From positions 1 to 41,936 of the forward strand of contig NZ_JARWOP010000114.1 in NCBI RefSeq assembly GCF_029868745.1: a stretch of DNA of 41,936 nt. Reading direction: 5' to 3'. Below, one piece after another: positions 31,088-39,985 of the stretch; the stretch's first letter is position 1; every line of letters begins with the position of its first letter. This DNA is from Nocardia wallacei. GTDB taxonomy: Bacteria > Actinomycetota > Actinomycetes > Mycobacteriales > Mycobacteriaceae. The translations under genes and the position numbers were made by a program. A model generated the notes under the pieces. That model did not search any database. It was given only the letters and a program-made list of their open reading frames with translations, and was not told the DNA's origin.

Positions 31088-31109
31088 GCGAAACATGTTG
31101 CGCTAGCGT
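31088..31109 (+). promoter_or_regulatory. Candidate leaderless promoter with dyad for the maleylpyruvate-isomerase-family gene
   Basis: TAGCGT at 31104-31109 lies 7 bp before the GTG start at 31117, the spacing of a -10 box for a leaderless mRNA, and no ribosome binding site is visible. Directly upstream, GCGAAACATGTTGCGC (31088-31103) is a near-perfect 16-bp dyad (one mismatched pair) between the expected -35 and -10 positions, where a repressor would block transcription. Confidence 0.4.
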
Positions 31110-31116
31110 CGAATCC

Positions 31117-31872
31117 GTGACTGTCCTGGATACGGCGGCTCGTCGCGACGCGCTGCTGAGCGAGACCGATCTCCTCGCCGACCTGTACCTGTCCGCCGAC
31201 CCGGCGACGCCCGTTCCGACCTGCCCGGACTGGACCCTGGCGAACCTCGTCGCCCACGTCGGCCGCGCTACCCGGTGGGCCGCGGCGACCATCGCCGCCC
31301 GGACCACCGCGCCGATCGACATCCGCGAGGTGCCCGGCATCCGCCGCCCGCACGACCCGGACGAGGCCGCCCGCTGGCTGCGCGGCGGCGCCCGCGCGAT
31401 GCTCGACAACCTCGCGACCACGGGGGACGACACCCCGGTCTGGACCACGACCGGCACCGTACGCCCGGCGGCCTGGTGGGTGCGCCGACTCCTGCACGAG
31501 GCGACCGTGCACCGCGCGGACGCCACGCTCGCCCTCGGCCGCGAATTCGTCCTCGCCCCGGCGCTGGCCGCCGACGGTCTCTCCGAATTCCTCGGCGTCG
31601 TCGCGTGGGTCCCGCATCTCGGGACCGCCCTCGACGAGGGCACGAGTCTGCGACTGCAAGCTCACGACACCGACGACACCTGGACGATCCACCGATCCGG
31701 GGACCGCATCACATTCACCGACAGCGGTGCCCCGGCCACACTCACCCTCCGGGGCACCGCCACGGACCTCTTCCTCCTACTCCTGCGCCGAATCCCCGCC
31801 GGCACTGCGGGTCTGGACACCTCCGGCGACCTCGCGGTACTCACCGCCTGGCTCGAGCGCGTCCGGTTCTGA
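31117..31872 (+). CDS. Maleylpyruvate isomerase / DinB-family mycothiol-dependent protein
   Basis: This 251-residue protein has the four-helix MDMPI N-terminal domain of actinobacterial mycothiol-dependent enzymes, seen as PTCPDWTLANLVAHVGRATRWA (about residues 33-54) with the metal-binding His in VAHV and LLHEATVHRADA (about 125-136) with two further candidate His ligands. The C-terminal domain (about 185-250) is a small sterol-carrier-like fold (ITFTDSGAPATLTLRGTATDLFLLLLRR). Many family members have no known substrate, so a general thiol-transfer or detoxification role is all that can be said. The start is GTG and apparently leaderless. Its last 96 bases overlap the tail of the convergent MFS gene. 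Confidence 0.8.
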   Translation: MTVLDTAARRDALLSETDLLADLYLSADPATPVPTCPDWTLANLVAHVGRATRWAAATIAARTTAPIDIREVPGIRRPHDPDEAARWLRGGARAMLDNLATTGDDTPVWTTTGTVRPAAWWVRRLLHEATVHRADATLALGREFVLAPALAADGLSEFLGVVAWVPHLGTALDEGTSLRLQAHDTDDTWTIHRSGDRITFTDSGAPATLTLRGTATDLFLLLLRRIPAGTAGLDTSGDLAVLTAWLERVRF

Positions 31873-33339
31873 CCGTTCGCCGCCCCGCGACCGCATCAGT
31901 ACGAACGCCGCAGCCGCACCGAGCACACCGACCAGCCCGCCGACCGCGAGCACGCCCTGTACCCCTGCCGCCGCACCGGCTCGCACGGCATCGTGCAGCC
32001 CCGGCGCGTGCGCCAGCAGGACGGGCGCCTGCCTGCCCGCGACGCCCCGCGCGGTGGCGTCCGTGTCCGGCACCCGGTGTTCGGCCAGCACCGCCGCGGC
32101 TCGTCCGGTGAAGGCGCTGCCGAGCGTGGCGACGGCGATGGTGAAGCCGAGCTGCTGCGCGGTATTCAAGGCGCCCGTTGCCATTCCGGCACGCTCCCAC
32201 GAGACCGCCGCGGTCGCGGCCGATCCCAGCGTCGCGGTCGCCAGCCCCACACCCAGACCGATCGCCAAGAAGCCGGGAACCAGTGCGAGCCAACCGGAAT
32301 CGTCGTGCATCAGCAGCGCCCCGGCCAGTCCCCCGACGCCGATGACGAGCAATCCGCCGCCGATGACCCGCCCGGCGTTCGGGCCGTGCAGGAACCGACC
32401 GATCGCGCCGGAGACCACGAATGCCATGGCGGACAAGGGAAGTCCGACCAGCCCGGCCTGGATCGCGCTCATCCCGAGTACCGACTGCATCCAGATCTGG
32501 GTGTACATCAGTGCGCCGAACGCGGCGAAGAACAGCGCGCCCCCGGCGAGCAGCACGCCGGTGAACGAGCGATCACGCAGCAGCCCGAGGTCGAACATCG
32601 CGTGGGGCGCACGGCGTTCGACGGCGACGAAGGCGGTCAGCCCGACCACCGCGGCCACCAGCATCCCGCGCGTGCCCGCGTCCGACCACCCGCGCTCACC
32701 GGCACGGACGAGTGCGTAGGTGAGTGCGGCGACCGCGCCGGTGAAGGTCGCGATGCCCGCCGCATCGATCCGCCCGCGCCGCGGCGCCCGATCGTTGTCG
32801 AACACCCACGCGCACAACGCGATCGCGACCGCGCCGACCGGCAGATTCACGAAGAAGATCCACCGCCACGACGCGAGGTCGGTGAGGACGCCGCCCACGA
32901 TCGGTCCCACCGCCGACGACGCGCCCGCGACCGCGCCCCACAACCCGTACGCGGCGGCCCGGTCGCGGCCCGAGTAGGAACCGTTGAGCAGCGCGAAAGT
33001 GGTGCAGGACATGGCGGCCGCCCCGATGCCCTGGACCACTCGGGCGGCGATGAGCAGCGCCGGATTCGCCGCGATCCCGCACACCAGCGAGGCGGCCGAG
33101 AACAGGGCCAGTCCGGCGAGGTAGGTGCGGCGGTGTCCGATCAGGTCGGCGACGGTTCCGGCGCCGAGCATCAGCGCGGCCATGGCCAGCGCGTAGCCGT
33201 CCACGACCCACTGCAGCGCGGCGAACGACGCGCCCAGGTCGCGCTGCATGTCGGGGAGCGCGACGTTCACGATGGTGACGTCGATGAGGAGCACGAAGGT
33301 GCCCAGGCACACCGTCGTGAGTGGTAGCCATTTTCGCAA
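31777..33339 (-). CDS. MFS transporter, DHA2/EmrB-type efflux pump
   Basis: This 520-residue membrane protein has about 14 hydrophobic helices. IDVTIVNVALPDMQRDLG marks helix 1, VADLIGHRRTYLAG is motif A, and GAVAGASSAVGPIVGGVL is motif C of drug/proton antiporters. The TTG at 33339 was chosen because GGAAGGA lies 8 bp upstream; an in-frame ATG at 33426 would add 29 residues without a clear ribosome binding site. It is divergent from the Lrp/AsnC gene, its likely regulator. After the last helix, about 36 hydrophilic residues are encoded antisense to the end of the convergent gene. Confidence 0.86.
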   Translation of the reverse strand: MRKWLPLTTVCLGTFVLLIDVTIVNVALPDMQRDLGASFAALQWVVDGYALAMAALMLGAGTVADLIGHRRTYLAGLALFSAASLVCGIAANPALLIAARVVQGIGAAAMSCTTFALLNGSYSGRDRAAAYGLWGAVAGASSAVGPIVGGVLTDLASWRWIFFVNLPVGAVAIALCAWVFDNDRAPRRGRIDAAGIATFTGAVAALTYALVRAGERGWSDAGTRGMLVAAVVGLTAFVAVERRAPHAMFDLGLLRDRSFTGVLLAGGALFFAAFGALMYTQIWMQSVLGMSAIQAGLVGLPLSAMAFVVSGAIGRFLHGPNAGRVIGGGLLVIGVGGLAGALLMHDDSGWLALVPGFLAIGLGVGLATATLGSAATAAVSWERAGMATGALNTAQQLGFTIAVATLGSAFTGRAAAVLAEHRVPDTDATARGVAGRQAPVLLAHAPGLHDAVRAGAAAGVQGVLAVGGLVGVLGAAAAFVLMRSRGGERSEPDALEPGGEYREVAGGVQTRSAGGDSAQE

Positions 33340-33432
33340 AGCCGTTGTCCTTCCGGATATTTCGATGTCTTCGATGGGACGTCGAGTATCCGGAGCCGGA
33401 CCTGTTTCCCTCGCTTTCGCGGCCATTCGGCG

Positions 33433-33438
33433 TACATT
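33433..33438 (+). promoter_or_regulatory. Putative -10 box for a leaderless Lrp/AsnC mRNA
   Basis: TACATT lies 7 bp in front of the ATG at 33446, and no ribosome binding site precedes that codon. This fits a leaderless transcript and supports the chosen start over the ATG at 33461. Confidence 0.35.
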
Positions 33439-33445
33439 TCCTCCC

Positions 33446-34471
33446 ATGCGGGACGATCCGATGCACAACTTGTCCACCCTGGACGCGCTGGACAGGCAAA
33501 TCGTGCACGCGTTGCAACTGGATCCGCGGCGTCCGTTCAGCGGGGTCGCGGCCGATCTCGGTGTCGCCGAGCAGACGGTGGCGCGCCGGTACCGGCGGTT
33601 GCGCCGCGACGGGGTGGTGCGCGTGATCGGCGCGGTGGACTCGCCCGCGCTCGGCGAGAACGACTGGATCGTGCGGGTGCGATGCCGCCCGGACGGTGCC
33701 CAGCAGGTCGCCGAGGCGCTGGCGAAACGCCACGACGCCGCCTGGGTCAGCATTGCCGCCGCGGGCGCGGAGGTGATCTTCTCGCTGCATCCGCGCAGCG
33801 GCCGGGATCGGGACGATCTGCTGGTGCAGCGTTTGCAGCGCAGCGCTCCGGTGCACGACATCGCCGCCTCGATGATCCTGCACCGGTTCGTCGGCCGCGA
33901 CGTCAAGGACTGGCGGGGGCGGCGCCACGCGACGGCCGCACCGGCGCCCGCGGCGGCGGACGGCTCCGACGACGATCCCCGCCTGCGCGAGGCGGACTTC
34001 GCCCTGCTGGACCTGCTGGCGCGCGACGGCCGCACCGGCTATTCGGCGCTGGCCCGCGCGACCGGTATGTCGATCGGCCGCGTCACCCGGCGCATCGCGG
34101 CGCTGGAGTCGGGCGGCATCCTGTATTTCGACCTGGACATCGCCCCCGCCGCGCCGGGCGCCGCGCTGATCGCCTTCCTGTGGCTCGGTGTCACGCCCGC
34201 GCGTCTGGACAGCGTCGGGGAGGCCGTCGCGGCCCAGCCCGAAACCGGTTACGCCGCCGCCATCACCGGCCCCTTCAACCTGTGCGCCGTGCTCTCCTGC
34301 CGCAACGCCGACGACCTGTACCGCTACGTCACCACTCGTATGGCGGCCCTCGACGGCGTGCACAGTTTCGAACTGTCGCCGGTACTGCGGCGGCTGAAAC
34401 AGGCCGGCGCGCAAGCCGACGACGGCCGCTTGGCCCACCCGGCCCCCACCCGCCCGTCCCGCCGCCGCTGA
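33446..34471 (+). CDS. Double Lrp/AsnC-family regulator
   Basis: This 341-residue protein contains two Lrp/AsnC units in tandem. The first has a helix-turn-helix at about residues 10-60 (LDALDRQIVHALQLDPRRPFSGVAADLGVAEQTVARRYRRL) and a ligand-binding RAM domain (about 65-155). A flexible Ala/Pro linker (about 160-175) leads to a second HTH (about 180-225, LLDLLARDGRTGYSALARATGMSIGRVTRRI) and a second RAM domain (about 235-315). Tandem Lrp proteins are common in actinobacteria and usually control a neighbouring transporter gene. It is divergent from the MFS efflux gene with 106 bp between starts, so control of that gene is likely. The effector is unknown. Confidence 0.85.
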   Translation: MRDDPMHNLSTLDALDRQIVHALQLDPRRPFSGVAADLGVAEQTVARRYRRLRRDGVVRVIGAVDSPALGENDWIVRVRCRPDGAQQVAEALAKRHDAAWVSIAAAGAEVIFSLHPRSGRDRDDLLVQRLQRSAPVHDIAASMILHRFVGRDVKDWRGRRHATAAPAPAAADGSDDDPRLREADFALLDLLARDGRTGYSALARATGMSIGRVTRRIAALESGGILYFDLDIAPAAPGAALIAFLWLGVTPARLDSVGEAVAAQPETGYAAAITGPFNLCAVLSCRNADDLYRYVTTRMAALDGVHSFELSPVLRRLKQAGAQADDGRLAHPAPTRPSRRR

Positions 34472-34475
34472 CCGG

Positions 34476-34534
34476 TCACCGGCACGCGAATATCCCGGTG
34501 TCGCAAGGACTCCGGGATATTCGGCTGCCGGTCA
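34476..34534. terminator. Bidirectional hairpin between convergent genes
   Basis: GAATATCCCGG (34488-34498) and CCGGGATATTC (34512-34522) form a perfect 11-bp stem with a 13-base loop, extended by one C-G pair. After a two-pair bulge, a further outer helix (GGCA with TGCC, then flanking ACC with GGT) continues the structure. It fills the 60-bp space between the Lrp/AsnC stop and the stop of the membrane-protein gene, so it can end both transcripts. Confidence 0.65.
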
Positions 34535-35335
34535 GGCGTTGAGCGGGATGGCGAGCACCACCTCCTGCTCGTTCTCCGGGAGATAGTGCACCTGCACGAT
34601 CCGGCCGACCTGAACGTTGGTCACACTCGTCGGCGGCAGGAACTTCTCGGCGCGGGTGGTGAAGGTGCTGCCGTCGGGCCGGGTGACGGCGAGCCGGAGT
34701 TCGACCTTGGAGTGGCCGTCGCGGATCTCGCCGGGCACCGACAGCGACTGCACCACGGCTTGGGCGGCGACGCCGCGGGCGGCGATGTCGAGCTTGGCCT
34801 TCGTGGTGAAGCCCTTGCGCAGCATGGCCTCGTTCATCGCCCGCTGCGCCTGCACGGCGTCCCCGGACAGGTCCAGTTCCACCTTGTCGGTGCGGCCGGG
34901 CCGATAGCGCACCGGGAGCACGACGCCGGGCCGCAGCAACGCCAGTTCGGTCAGCGGCACGATCGCCTTCGCGACCGAGTCGAAGACCTCGCCGCCGACG
35001 CCCTCGACGCCGAACTCGATGCGGATCTGGGGCTGGTCGTTGACGGTGAGCCCGGTCTGGCGGAAGGACTTGACGGTGCCGATGCCGACCAGCCCGTCCC
35101 GGAACTCGGCACTGTTGCGGCCGGTGAGCGCCGACAGCACGCCGTCGCCGGTGAACGCGAAGGCCAGCACCGCGCCCGTGCCGGCGATGATCGGCAGCGC
35201 CAGCAGGCCGTTCAGCCAAGCGACGAAGCCGGGCTCCCACGGACTGCCGGTCTCGTAGGTCAGGCCGTGCCACAGGTAGATGCCGGTCGCGAGAACGGCG
35301 AATCCGAGAGCGACGGCCCGCACTGTCGTACGCAT
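34532..35335 (-). CDS. Membrane-anchored protein of unknown function
   Basis: This 267-residue protein has two hydrophobic helices near the N-terminus (about residues 6-24 and 38-62), with a short Trp-rich loop between them. The remaining 200 residues form a soluble, beta-rich domain containing a duplicated-looking pattern (VVLPVRYRPGRTDKVELDL and IVQVHYLPENEQEVVLAI, each a strand followed by an acidic stretch), as seen in DUF3592-like and other actinobacterial envelope proteins. No catalytic motif was recognised. It lies 18 bp downstream of the lpqH-type lipoprotein gene with AAGGAA before the ATG, so the two form an operon and may act together at the cell envelope. Confidence 0.7.
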   Translation of the reverse strand: MRTTVRAVALGFAVLATGIYLWHGLTYETGSPWEPGFVAWLNGLLALPIIAGTGAVLAFAFTGDGVLSALTGRNSAEFRDGLVGIGTVKSFRQTGLTVNDQPQIRIEFGVEGVGGEVFDSVAKAIVPLTELALLRPGVVLPVRYRPGRTDKVELDLSGDAVQAQRAMNEAMLRKGFTTKAKLDIAARGVAAQAVVQSLSVPGEIRDGHSKVELRLAVTRPDGSTFTTRAEKFLPPTSVTNVQVGRIVQVHYLPENEQEVVLAIPLNA

Positions 35336-35353
35336 GATGGATTCCTTACCGGG

Positions 35354-35896
35354 TCAGCCGTTGACGATGGACGCGCAGGCGAAGGTGATGTCGAAGGTGG
35401 CGGTGGCCGGGCCGGCCATCGGGTTGGTCATGTCGGGGGCCGCGACGCCCTCGCCGGTGACCTTGTAGGTGTTGCCGTCCTTGACGGACTTGGCCGAGCC
35501 GCCGGGCTGCCCGTTGCCGTAGCCGACGGCGTAGGGCATGCCCGACGAGCCGCCCTTGCTGCCCGCGATGCCGACGGCCTGCACGGTGCCGTCGCCGGTG
35601 ACGGTGGCGCTGACGCTGAGCTGCCCGTAGGTGGGGTTGTCGGTGTCGGTCAGCGCGAGGGCGAGCACACCGCCCTGCGAGACACAGGTGGTCTCGAATT
35701 TCCCGTCGAGGGCCTTGCCGCCGACCAGGGCGGCCGACTTGCCGCCCGGAGCGGGGCTCGCGGGAGCCGCGGCGGAGGTCCGCGCCGAGGTCGGCTGGGC
35801 GGAGTCGGCGGAATCGTCGCCGCAGGCGCTGACGAACAGGGTGAGCCCGGCGGCGGCGAGGGCGGCGGCGGTGATCCGGATCTGCTTGGCGTTCAT
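35354..35896 (-). CDS. lpqH: LpqH-family 19-kDa lipoprotein
   Basis: This 180-residue protein has a lipoprotein signal peptide (Lys5-Arg7 positive end, hydrophobic stretch to about residue 22) with lipobox FVSAC and Cys25 as the lipidated residue, followed by a Ser/Ala/Pro-rich linker (about 30-55). The mature domain carries the LpqH pattern: one Cys early in the domain (TTCVSQGG), GNTYKVTGEGVAAPDMTNPM and a closing FDITFACAS, giving the conserved disulfide pair. Mycobacterial LpqH is a surface antigen and TLR2 agonist. The ATG at 35896 has GAAGGAA 8 bp upstream. It heads an operon with the membrane-protein gene. Confidence 0.85.
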   Translation of the reverse strand: MNAKQIRITAAALAAAGLTLFVSACGDDSADSAQPTSARTSAAAPASPAPGGKSAALVGGKALDGKFETTCVSQGGVLALALTDTDNPTYGQLSVSATVTGDGTVQAVGIAGSKGGSSGMPYAVGYGNGQPGGSAKSVKDGNTYKVTGEGVAAPDMTNPMAGPATATFDITFACASIVNG

Positions 35897-36015
35897 GGTT
35901 TGTCGTTCCTTCGTTGTCGGTCCGGCCCTGCGATCGGGCCGTGCCAGAAAGGTAGGAAGGATTGGCCGCCTACCGATCCCAGGTTTGGGGCTGCACCGAA
36001 CCGGCGGTAGTGGGT

Positions 36016-36021
36016 TAACCT
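36016..36021 (+). promoter_or_regulatory. Putative -10 box for a leaderless CHAT-operon mRNA
   Basis: TAACCT lies 6 bp in front of the ATG at 36028 and no ribosome binding site is present in the preceding 20 bases. This is the spacing of a leaderless actinobacterial promoter. TAACCT is part of the palindrome GGTTAACC (36013-36020), which might bind a regulator. Confidence 0.4.
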
Positions 36022-36027
36022 GGCCGA

Positions 36028-37431
36028 ATGCGACGACCGCGCGCCATGGTGCTCGACGAGGTGTGGCGCGAGATGCGAGGCGTCGAGGCGCTCAGCGGCC
36101 CCCAGGGCGGGCCATTGCGCCGCACCGTCAAGCTGATCCTCGACCCGCTGGTGATCCGGCCCGTCCAGCATCCCGCCTGCGCCGGGCCGATGCTGACGGC
36201 GGACGGCGCGACCCTGCTCGCGGCCCGCGTCCACGCCGCGGCCGACGTCTTGCGCGCGACCGCGGCCTGGTTCGTTCTGCTCAAGCGGATCCGCCGCGCC
36301 GCGCGCATCACCGAGGGCCATCCCCAGGACCTGTATTTCCAGCGGTGTTTCGAACTCGCCACGGTCTCGGGGCATCCGGATCCGGTGCGTGACGAGCCCG
36401 CCGCCGCGGCCGCGCTGCGCGAGATCCACCATGTCGCGGCGGGCCGGACCACGCAGGCGCTGCGGGAGCATCTCGCCGACCCGTCTCGCCGCGCCGAACT
36501 TTCGGTCCTGATCGAGACGGCGTGGCGACGGCGTCCGCGGCCCGCCGCCGCGCCGTCCGGCCACGCCGCCGCGCTGGCCGCGCTGCTCGACGCCTGTGCG
36601 GAGCAGGATTCGCCGAGCCGGTCCGGGGAGCGCGAATGGGACGGTCTGGTGGCCGCGCACGCGGGCGCCCGGTCCGGAATCGCCCTGTGGTACAACGACT
36701 CCGGCCATTCGGCGCAGGAACTCGGCCTGACCGCGCACCCGCTGCCCGCCGCGCCCGCACTGGGCGCGACGGCCTCGACCGCGACCATGGGGCGGCCGTT
36801 CGATCGCACGGTCTGCGAACGTGTCTTCACGGTGTTGCAGGCCTCCACCGAGCGCGCCGACCTGCCCGCTATTCCGGAGCTGGTCACCGCGGAGATCGCC
36901 CGTAGCTGTGCGCCGTGGGCGTTGCTGGACGAGTCGCTGCGGGTCGCCGCGGCCGCGGGAGTGGAACTGGCGCTGGGCCTCGCCCCGCTCGCGGCACGTG
37001 CCGCACTCGAGCCCGGTCCGGTGGCGGCGGTCGGCGTCGCCCCCGTGACGGCATATGAACAGCCGCAACCGGATTCGTCGTCGCGGGGCACCGCGGCGCA
37101 TCGCGCGGTCAACGGGCGCTGGCGGCGGGAGGCGTACGTGTTGCAGGCGCGTCGCCTCGCCGTGCACGAGACCGGTACCGCCGCGGACCCGCTCGCCGTG
37201 ATCGCGGCCGAACTCCGGCGGCCGTGGCGGCCGTATCTGCGGCGTTTGTGGGTCCGCCTGCACGGGCGCGATGTCCGGGAGGCGCCGGTGCTCGAGGTCG
37301 GCGAGCTGTGGGATCTGCTCGACGGGGTGGCCCGGTCGGTCATCCTCGATCACCGGGCACGAGTCAAGAAGGCCTTGAGCGCGAATCACGCTGACACGGC
37401 GGCCGATTCGGCGGAATCGAGGGCGAGCTGA
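36028..37431 (+). CDS. Uncharacterised first protein of the CHAT operon
   Basis: I do not recognise this 467-residue protein. The sequence is rich in Ala, Arg and Leu and looks mostly helical. There is no signal peptide, membrane segment or clear catalytic motif. Possible landmarks are a basic N-terminal segment (RRTVKLILDPLVIRPVQ), several helical stretches rich in His and Arg in the middle, and an acidic C-terminal tail. It overlaps the next gene by TGATG at 37429-37433, so the four genes at 36028-41259 are translationally coupled. Because the operon ends in a TPR protein and a CHAT protease, this protein may be a sensor, adaptor or substrate of the protease. That is inference from position only. 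Confidence 0.75.
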   Translation: MRRPRAMVLDEVWREMRGVEALSGPQGGPLRRTVKLILDPLVIRPVQHPACAGPMLTADGATLLAARVHAAADVLRATAAWFVLLKRIRRAARITEGHPQDLYFQRCFELATVSGHPDPVRDEPAAAAALREIHHVAAGRTTQALREHLADPSRRAELSVLIETAWRRRPRPAAAPSGHAAALAALLDACAEQDSPSRSGEREWDGLVAAHAGARSGIALWYNDSGHSAQELGLTAHPLPAAPALGATASTATMGRPFDRTVCERVFTVLQASTERADLPAIPELVTAEIARSCAPWALLDESLRVAAAAGVELALGLAPLAARAALEPGPVAAVGVAPVTAYEQPQPDSSSRGTAAHRAVNGRWRREAYVLQARRLAVHETGTAADPLAVIAAELRRPWRPYLRRLWVRLHGRDVREAPVLEVGELWDLLDGVARSVILDHRARVKKALSANHADTAADSAESRAS

Positions 37432-38459
37432 TGCCCGAAGCCGTATTTCTCCGCCACGACGACGGTGTCGTCACCCTCTCCCCCGCCGACGCGCCGACCG
37501 TCCACGACCCGGAACCGCGTCTGGACACACTCGTGCTGGAGGTCGTGGGCGGCCATCTGTCGTGGGGCCTGCTCTCCGGTCAGCGCACTCCGGCGGCCGT
37601 GCTGCACGATCCCGCGGCCGCCCAGGACTGGCTGTGGGCCGTCTACGGCGAACCGGTCGCGGTGGCCGTCGCCGACGGGCACGTGGGCGAAACATCCTCG
37701 GCCCCGGCCCTTCCCGAGCTGGCCGACAGCGCACGGCGTCTCGGTTACGCGCTCTGGGCGGCCCACTGGTGGCCCGCGTCGACCATCGACGCCATCCCGG
37801 TCCTCGATCCGCGCGTGCTCGATCAGGACCTCGCGCACCTCAGCGAGGCCTGCGAGATGATCGTGGACGGTGCGGATGCCCTACTCGCCCAGAATGTTTC
37901 GCCCGTGGCGGTCGCGCAGAGGGATTACGCCCTGGCCGCGGGACCCTCGACGGCAGCGGGACCCGCCGGACTGATTCTCGCCACGGGCATCACCGGATGG
38001 GACTGGCGACGCTGCCCGCCCGGCATCCTGGATGCGTCGGAATCCGCCGTATCCTGGCGTCTCACCAGGGATTCCGGTGTGACGACACTCGGCGTCGCGG
38101 CGGTCGCCGCCCCGCGATTCGATCCCGGCGTACCCGCTCATCTGTGGCCCCGCGCCCGCGTCTCGACCACCCCCACCGCCACACTGGACCTCACCCTGCA
38201 CCCGGACGGTGACACCTGGACGGGCACAGCCGTCACCGAGGCGGAAGATGTTGCCGGCGTGGATATTTACGTCCCGGGCGTCGGTCCGTCGCCAATAGAG
38301 AACCCGACAGCGGCGGACGACCCGCACGGACCGGCGGCCCGCCGCCGCATCCGGGACTTCGCGGCGAATCGGCTCCGTGCCGCCCTGCACCCACCGGAGT
38401 CGGGAGACGCGCCACTGCTGGCCGAAATCGACGCCGCCACAATGGATCAGGACTTCTGA
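37431..38459 (+). CDS. Uncharacterised second protein of the CHAT operon
   Basis: I do not recognise this 342-residue protein. It has no signal peptide or membrane helix. The N-terminal third is beta-rich (VVTLSPADAP, TLVLEVVGGHLSWGLL), a middle stretch holds many Trp residues (WAAHWWP near residue 105; WDWRRCPPGILDASES near 190), and the C-terminal half is beta-rich with repeating hydrophobic-polar strands (TLDLTLHPDGDTWTGTAV). The overlap with both neighbours (TGATG at each end) ties it to the CHAT operon. A protein-binding or substrate role is possible. Its composition is like its neighbours, giving no sign of recent transfer. Confidence 0.75.
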   Translation: MPEAVFLRHDDGVVTLSPADAPTVHDPEPRLDTLVLEVVGGHLSWGLLSGQRTPAAVLHDPAAAQDWLWAVYGEPVAVAVADGHVGETSSAPALPELADSARRLGYALWAAHWWPASTIDAIPVLDPRVLDQDLAHLSEACEMIVDGADALLAQNVSPVAVAQRDYALAAGPSTAAGPAGLILATGITGWDWRRCPPGILDASESAVSWRLTRDSGVTTLGVAAVAAPRFDPGVPAHLWPRARVSTTPTATLDLTLHPDGDTWTGTAVTEAEDVAGVDIYVPGVGPSPIENPTAADDPHGPAARRRIRDFAANRLRAALHPPESGDAPLLAEIDAATMDQDF

Positions 38460-39985
38460 TGGACACCGAGGACACCGTGCCTCCCGGCGTCGAACTGCTC
38501 CACGAGGGCGCCGCGGCCCACGCTCGCGGCGAGGTCGCCGAGGCCCTGCGCATCTTCGCGGACGCCGCCCGCACGACCAGCGGCGGCGTGCGGGTCAGCG
38601 CCCTGATCAACGCGGCGAGCATGCGGGACGAACTCGGTGATCACACCGGCGCGATCACCGGTTTCCGGGCCGCACTCGCCGAAATCCCGGACGACGCGAC
38701 CGAGAAGCGCGCCTCCACCCTGATCAACTACTCGCAGGCCCTGCAGCACGTCGGCGACCTGGACGCCGCCGAGGCCGCGCTGGAGCAGGCGCGTGACCTG
38801 CTCGAGGGGCACAGCGACCTCGCCACGTTGCGCGTCTCCTGCCTGATCTCGCTCACCGCCGTCGCGATGCATCGCAGTCGATGGGCGCAGGCGATCACGC
38901 TGGCCACCGACTCGCTGGAAGTCACCACGCGCTCGGCGCCCCAGTTACGCGGCCACCCGCTGGGGAATCTCGCGGCGGCCCACTTCGAGTCCGGGCGCGG
39001 CGAACTCGGCCTCGACTTCGCACATCAGGCGCTGGCCGCGTTCGAGGCCACAGACGACGTGAACGGAACCGCCGAGATGCGGCAGACGCTCGCGATGATG
39101 TATGCCCGGCTGGGCCGCCACGACGAGGCCGAACCGCATCTGCGGACCGCTCAGCGGCATTTCGAGGCGGCCGGTCTCGGCTATCGCGCCGGGCTCGGGC
39201 TACAACTGTCGGCGTTCCTGGCCGAGCGGCACGGCGACCTCGAGCACGTCGAGCAGGTCTATCGGCGCGCCCTCGCCTACTTCGAGGGCTCCGGCGCGGT
39301 GCTCGAGGCTTCCGGAGTCCGGATCCGCCTGGCCACGCTCGATTTCGCACATGGGCGAGTCGGAGACGGTCAGGCGCTGCTCGCGGCGGCCTACGCCGCG
39401 TACGCGGCGCGCGGTCTCGGCTTGCAGTGTGCGCGAGTCGATTTCTGGCACGCGTCGCTCTGGGACATGATCATCCCGGACCTGGTCACCCCGCCGCCGC
39501 CCGAGGCGCTCGCGCTGGCCCGCGATCTGGCCGTCACCTCCGCCCTCGCCATCGACGCCGTGCGCTACAGCTTCCGCGACGGCGGCCAGCGCGAGCAGTG
39601 GAATCGCGAGATGGCCGCCCCCGCGCTGCGGCTGGCGTTCCGCTTCGCCTACCGGTGCGGTGACGGGCAACTCATCGCCGATCTGATCGAAACCCAATGT
39701 GCCGGAACCGCTCTGGACCGGGCAGCGATGACGGACACCGCACCGGCGCGGTTGCCGTTCGATCCGCCCCCACCGCCGCCCGAACCTCCCGCCGACCCCG
39801 GCGCGGGCTCGCTGCGGCTGGGCTCGGCGCTCGCGCAGGTCGCGGCCGCCGCCGGGCTGCCGGTCGGCCCGCCGCCGCGACTCGCGGTCCCCCCGGACGG
39901 CCACATCGCGCTGGACGCCTACATCACCGCCGCCGAACAGCGCTATGGCCGGGCGGTGCGGGACGACCGGGTGATACCGGCATGA
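38459..39985 (+). CDS. TPR-repeat protein of the CHAT operon
   Basis: This 508-residue protein is built from about eight tetratricopeptide repeats across residues 10-330, seen as paired helices such as GAAAHARGEVAEALRIFADA, SMRDELGDHTGAITGFRAAL, ALQHVGDLDAAEAALEQARD, MMYARLGRHDEAEPHLRTAQ and FLAERHGDLEHVEQVYRRAL. A further helical region (to about 420) is followed by a proline-rich linker (DPPPPPPEPPADPG, about residues 432-445) and a short C-terminal domain. The stop overlaps the CHAT start as ATGA. TPR proteins next to CHAT proteases bind and gate the protease, as in the type III-E CRISPR TPR-CHAT partner and other CHAT systems, so a docking or sensing role is likely. Confidence 0.85.
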   Translation: MDTEDTVPPGVELLHEGAAAHARGEVAEALRIFADAARTTSGGVRVSALINAASMRDELGDHTGAITGFRAALAEIPDDATEKRASTLINYSQALQHVGDLDAAEAALEQARDLLEGHSDLATLRVSCLISLTAVAMHRSRWAQAITLATDSLEVTTRSAPQLRGHPLGNLAAAHFESGRGELGLDFAHQALAAFEATDDVNGTAEMRQTLAMMYARLGRHDEAEPHLRTAQRHFEAAGLGYRAGLGLQLSAFLAERHGDLEHVEQVYRRALAYFEGSGAVLEASGVRIRLATLDFAHGRVGDGQALLAAAYAAYAARGLGLQCARVDFWHASLWDMIIPDLVTPPPPEALALARDLAVTSALAIDAVRYSFRDGGQREQWNREMAAPALRLAFRFAYRCGDGQLIADLIETQCAGTALDRAAMTDTAPARLPFDPPPPPPEPPADPGAGSLRLGSALAQVAAAAGLPVGPPPRLAVPPDGHIALDAYITAAEQRYGRAVRDDRVIPA

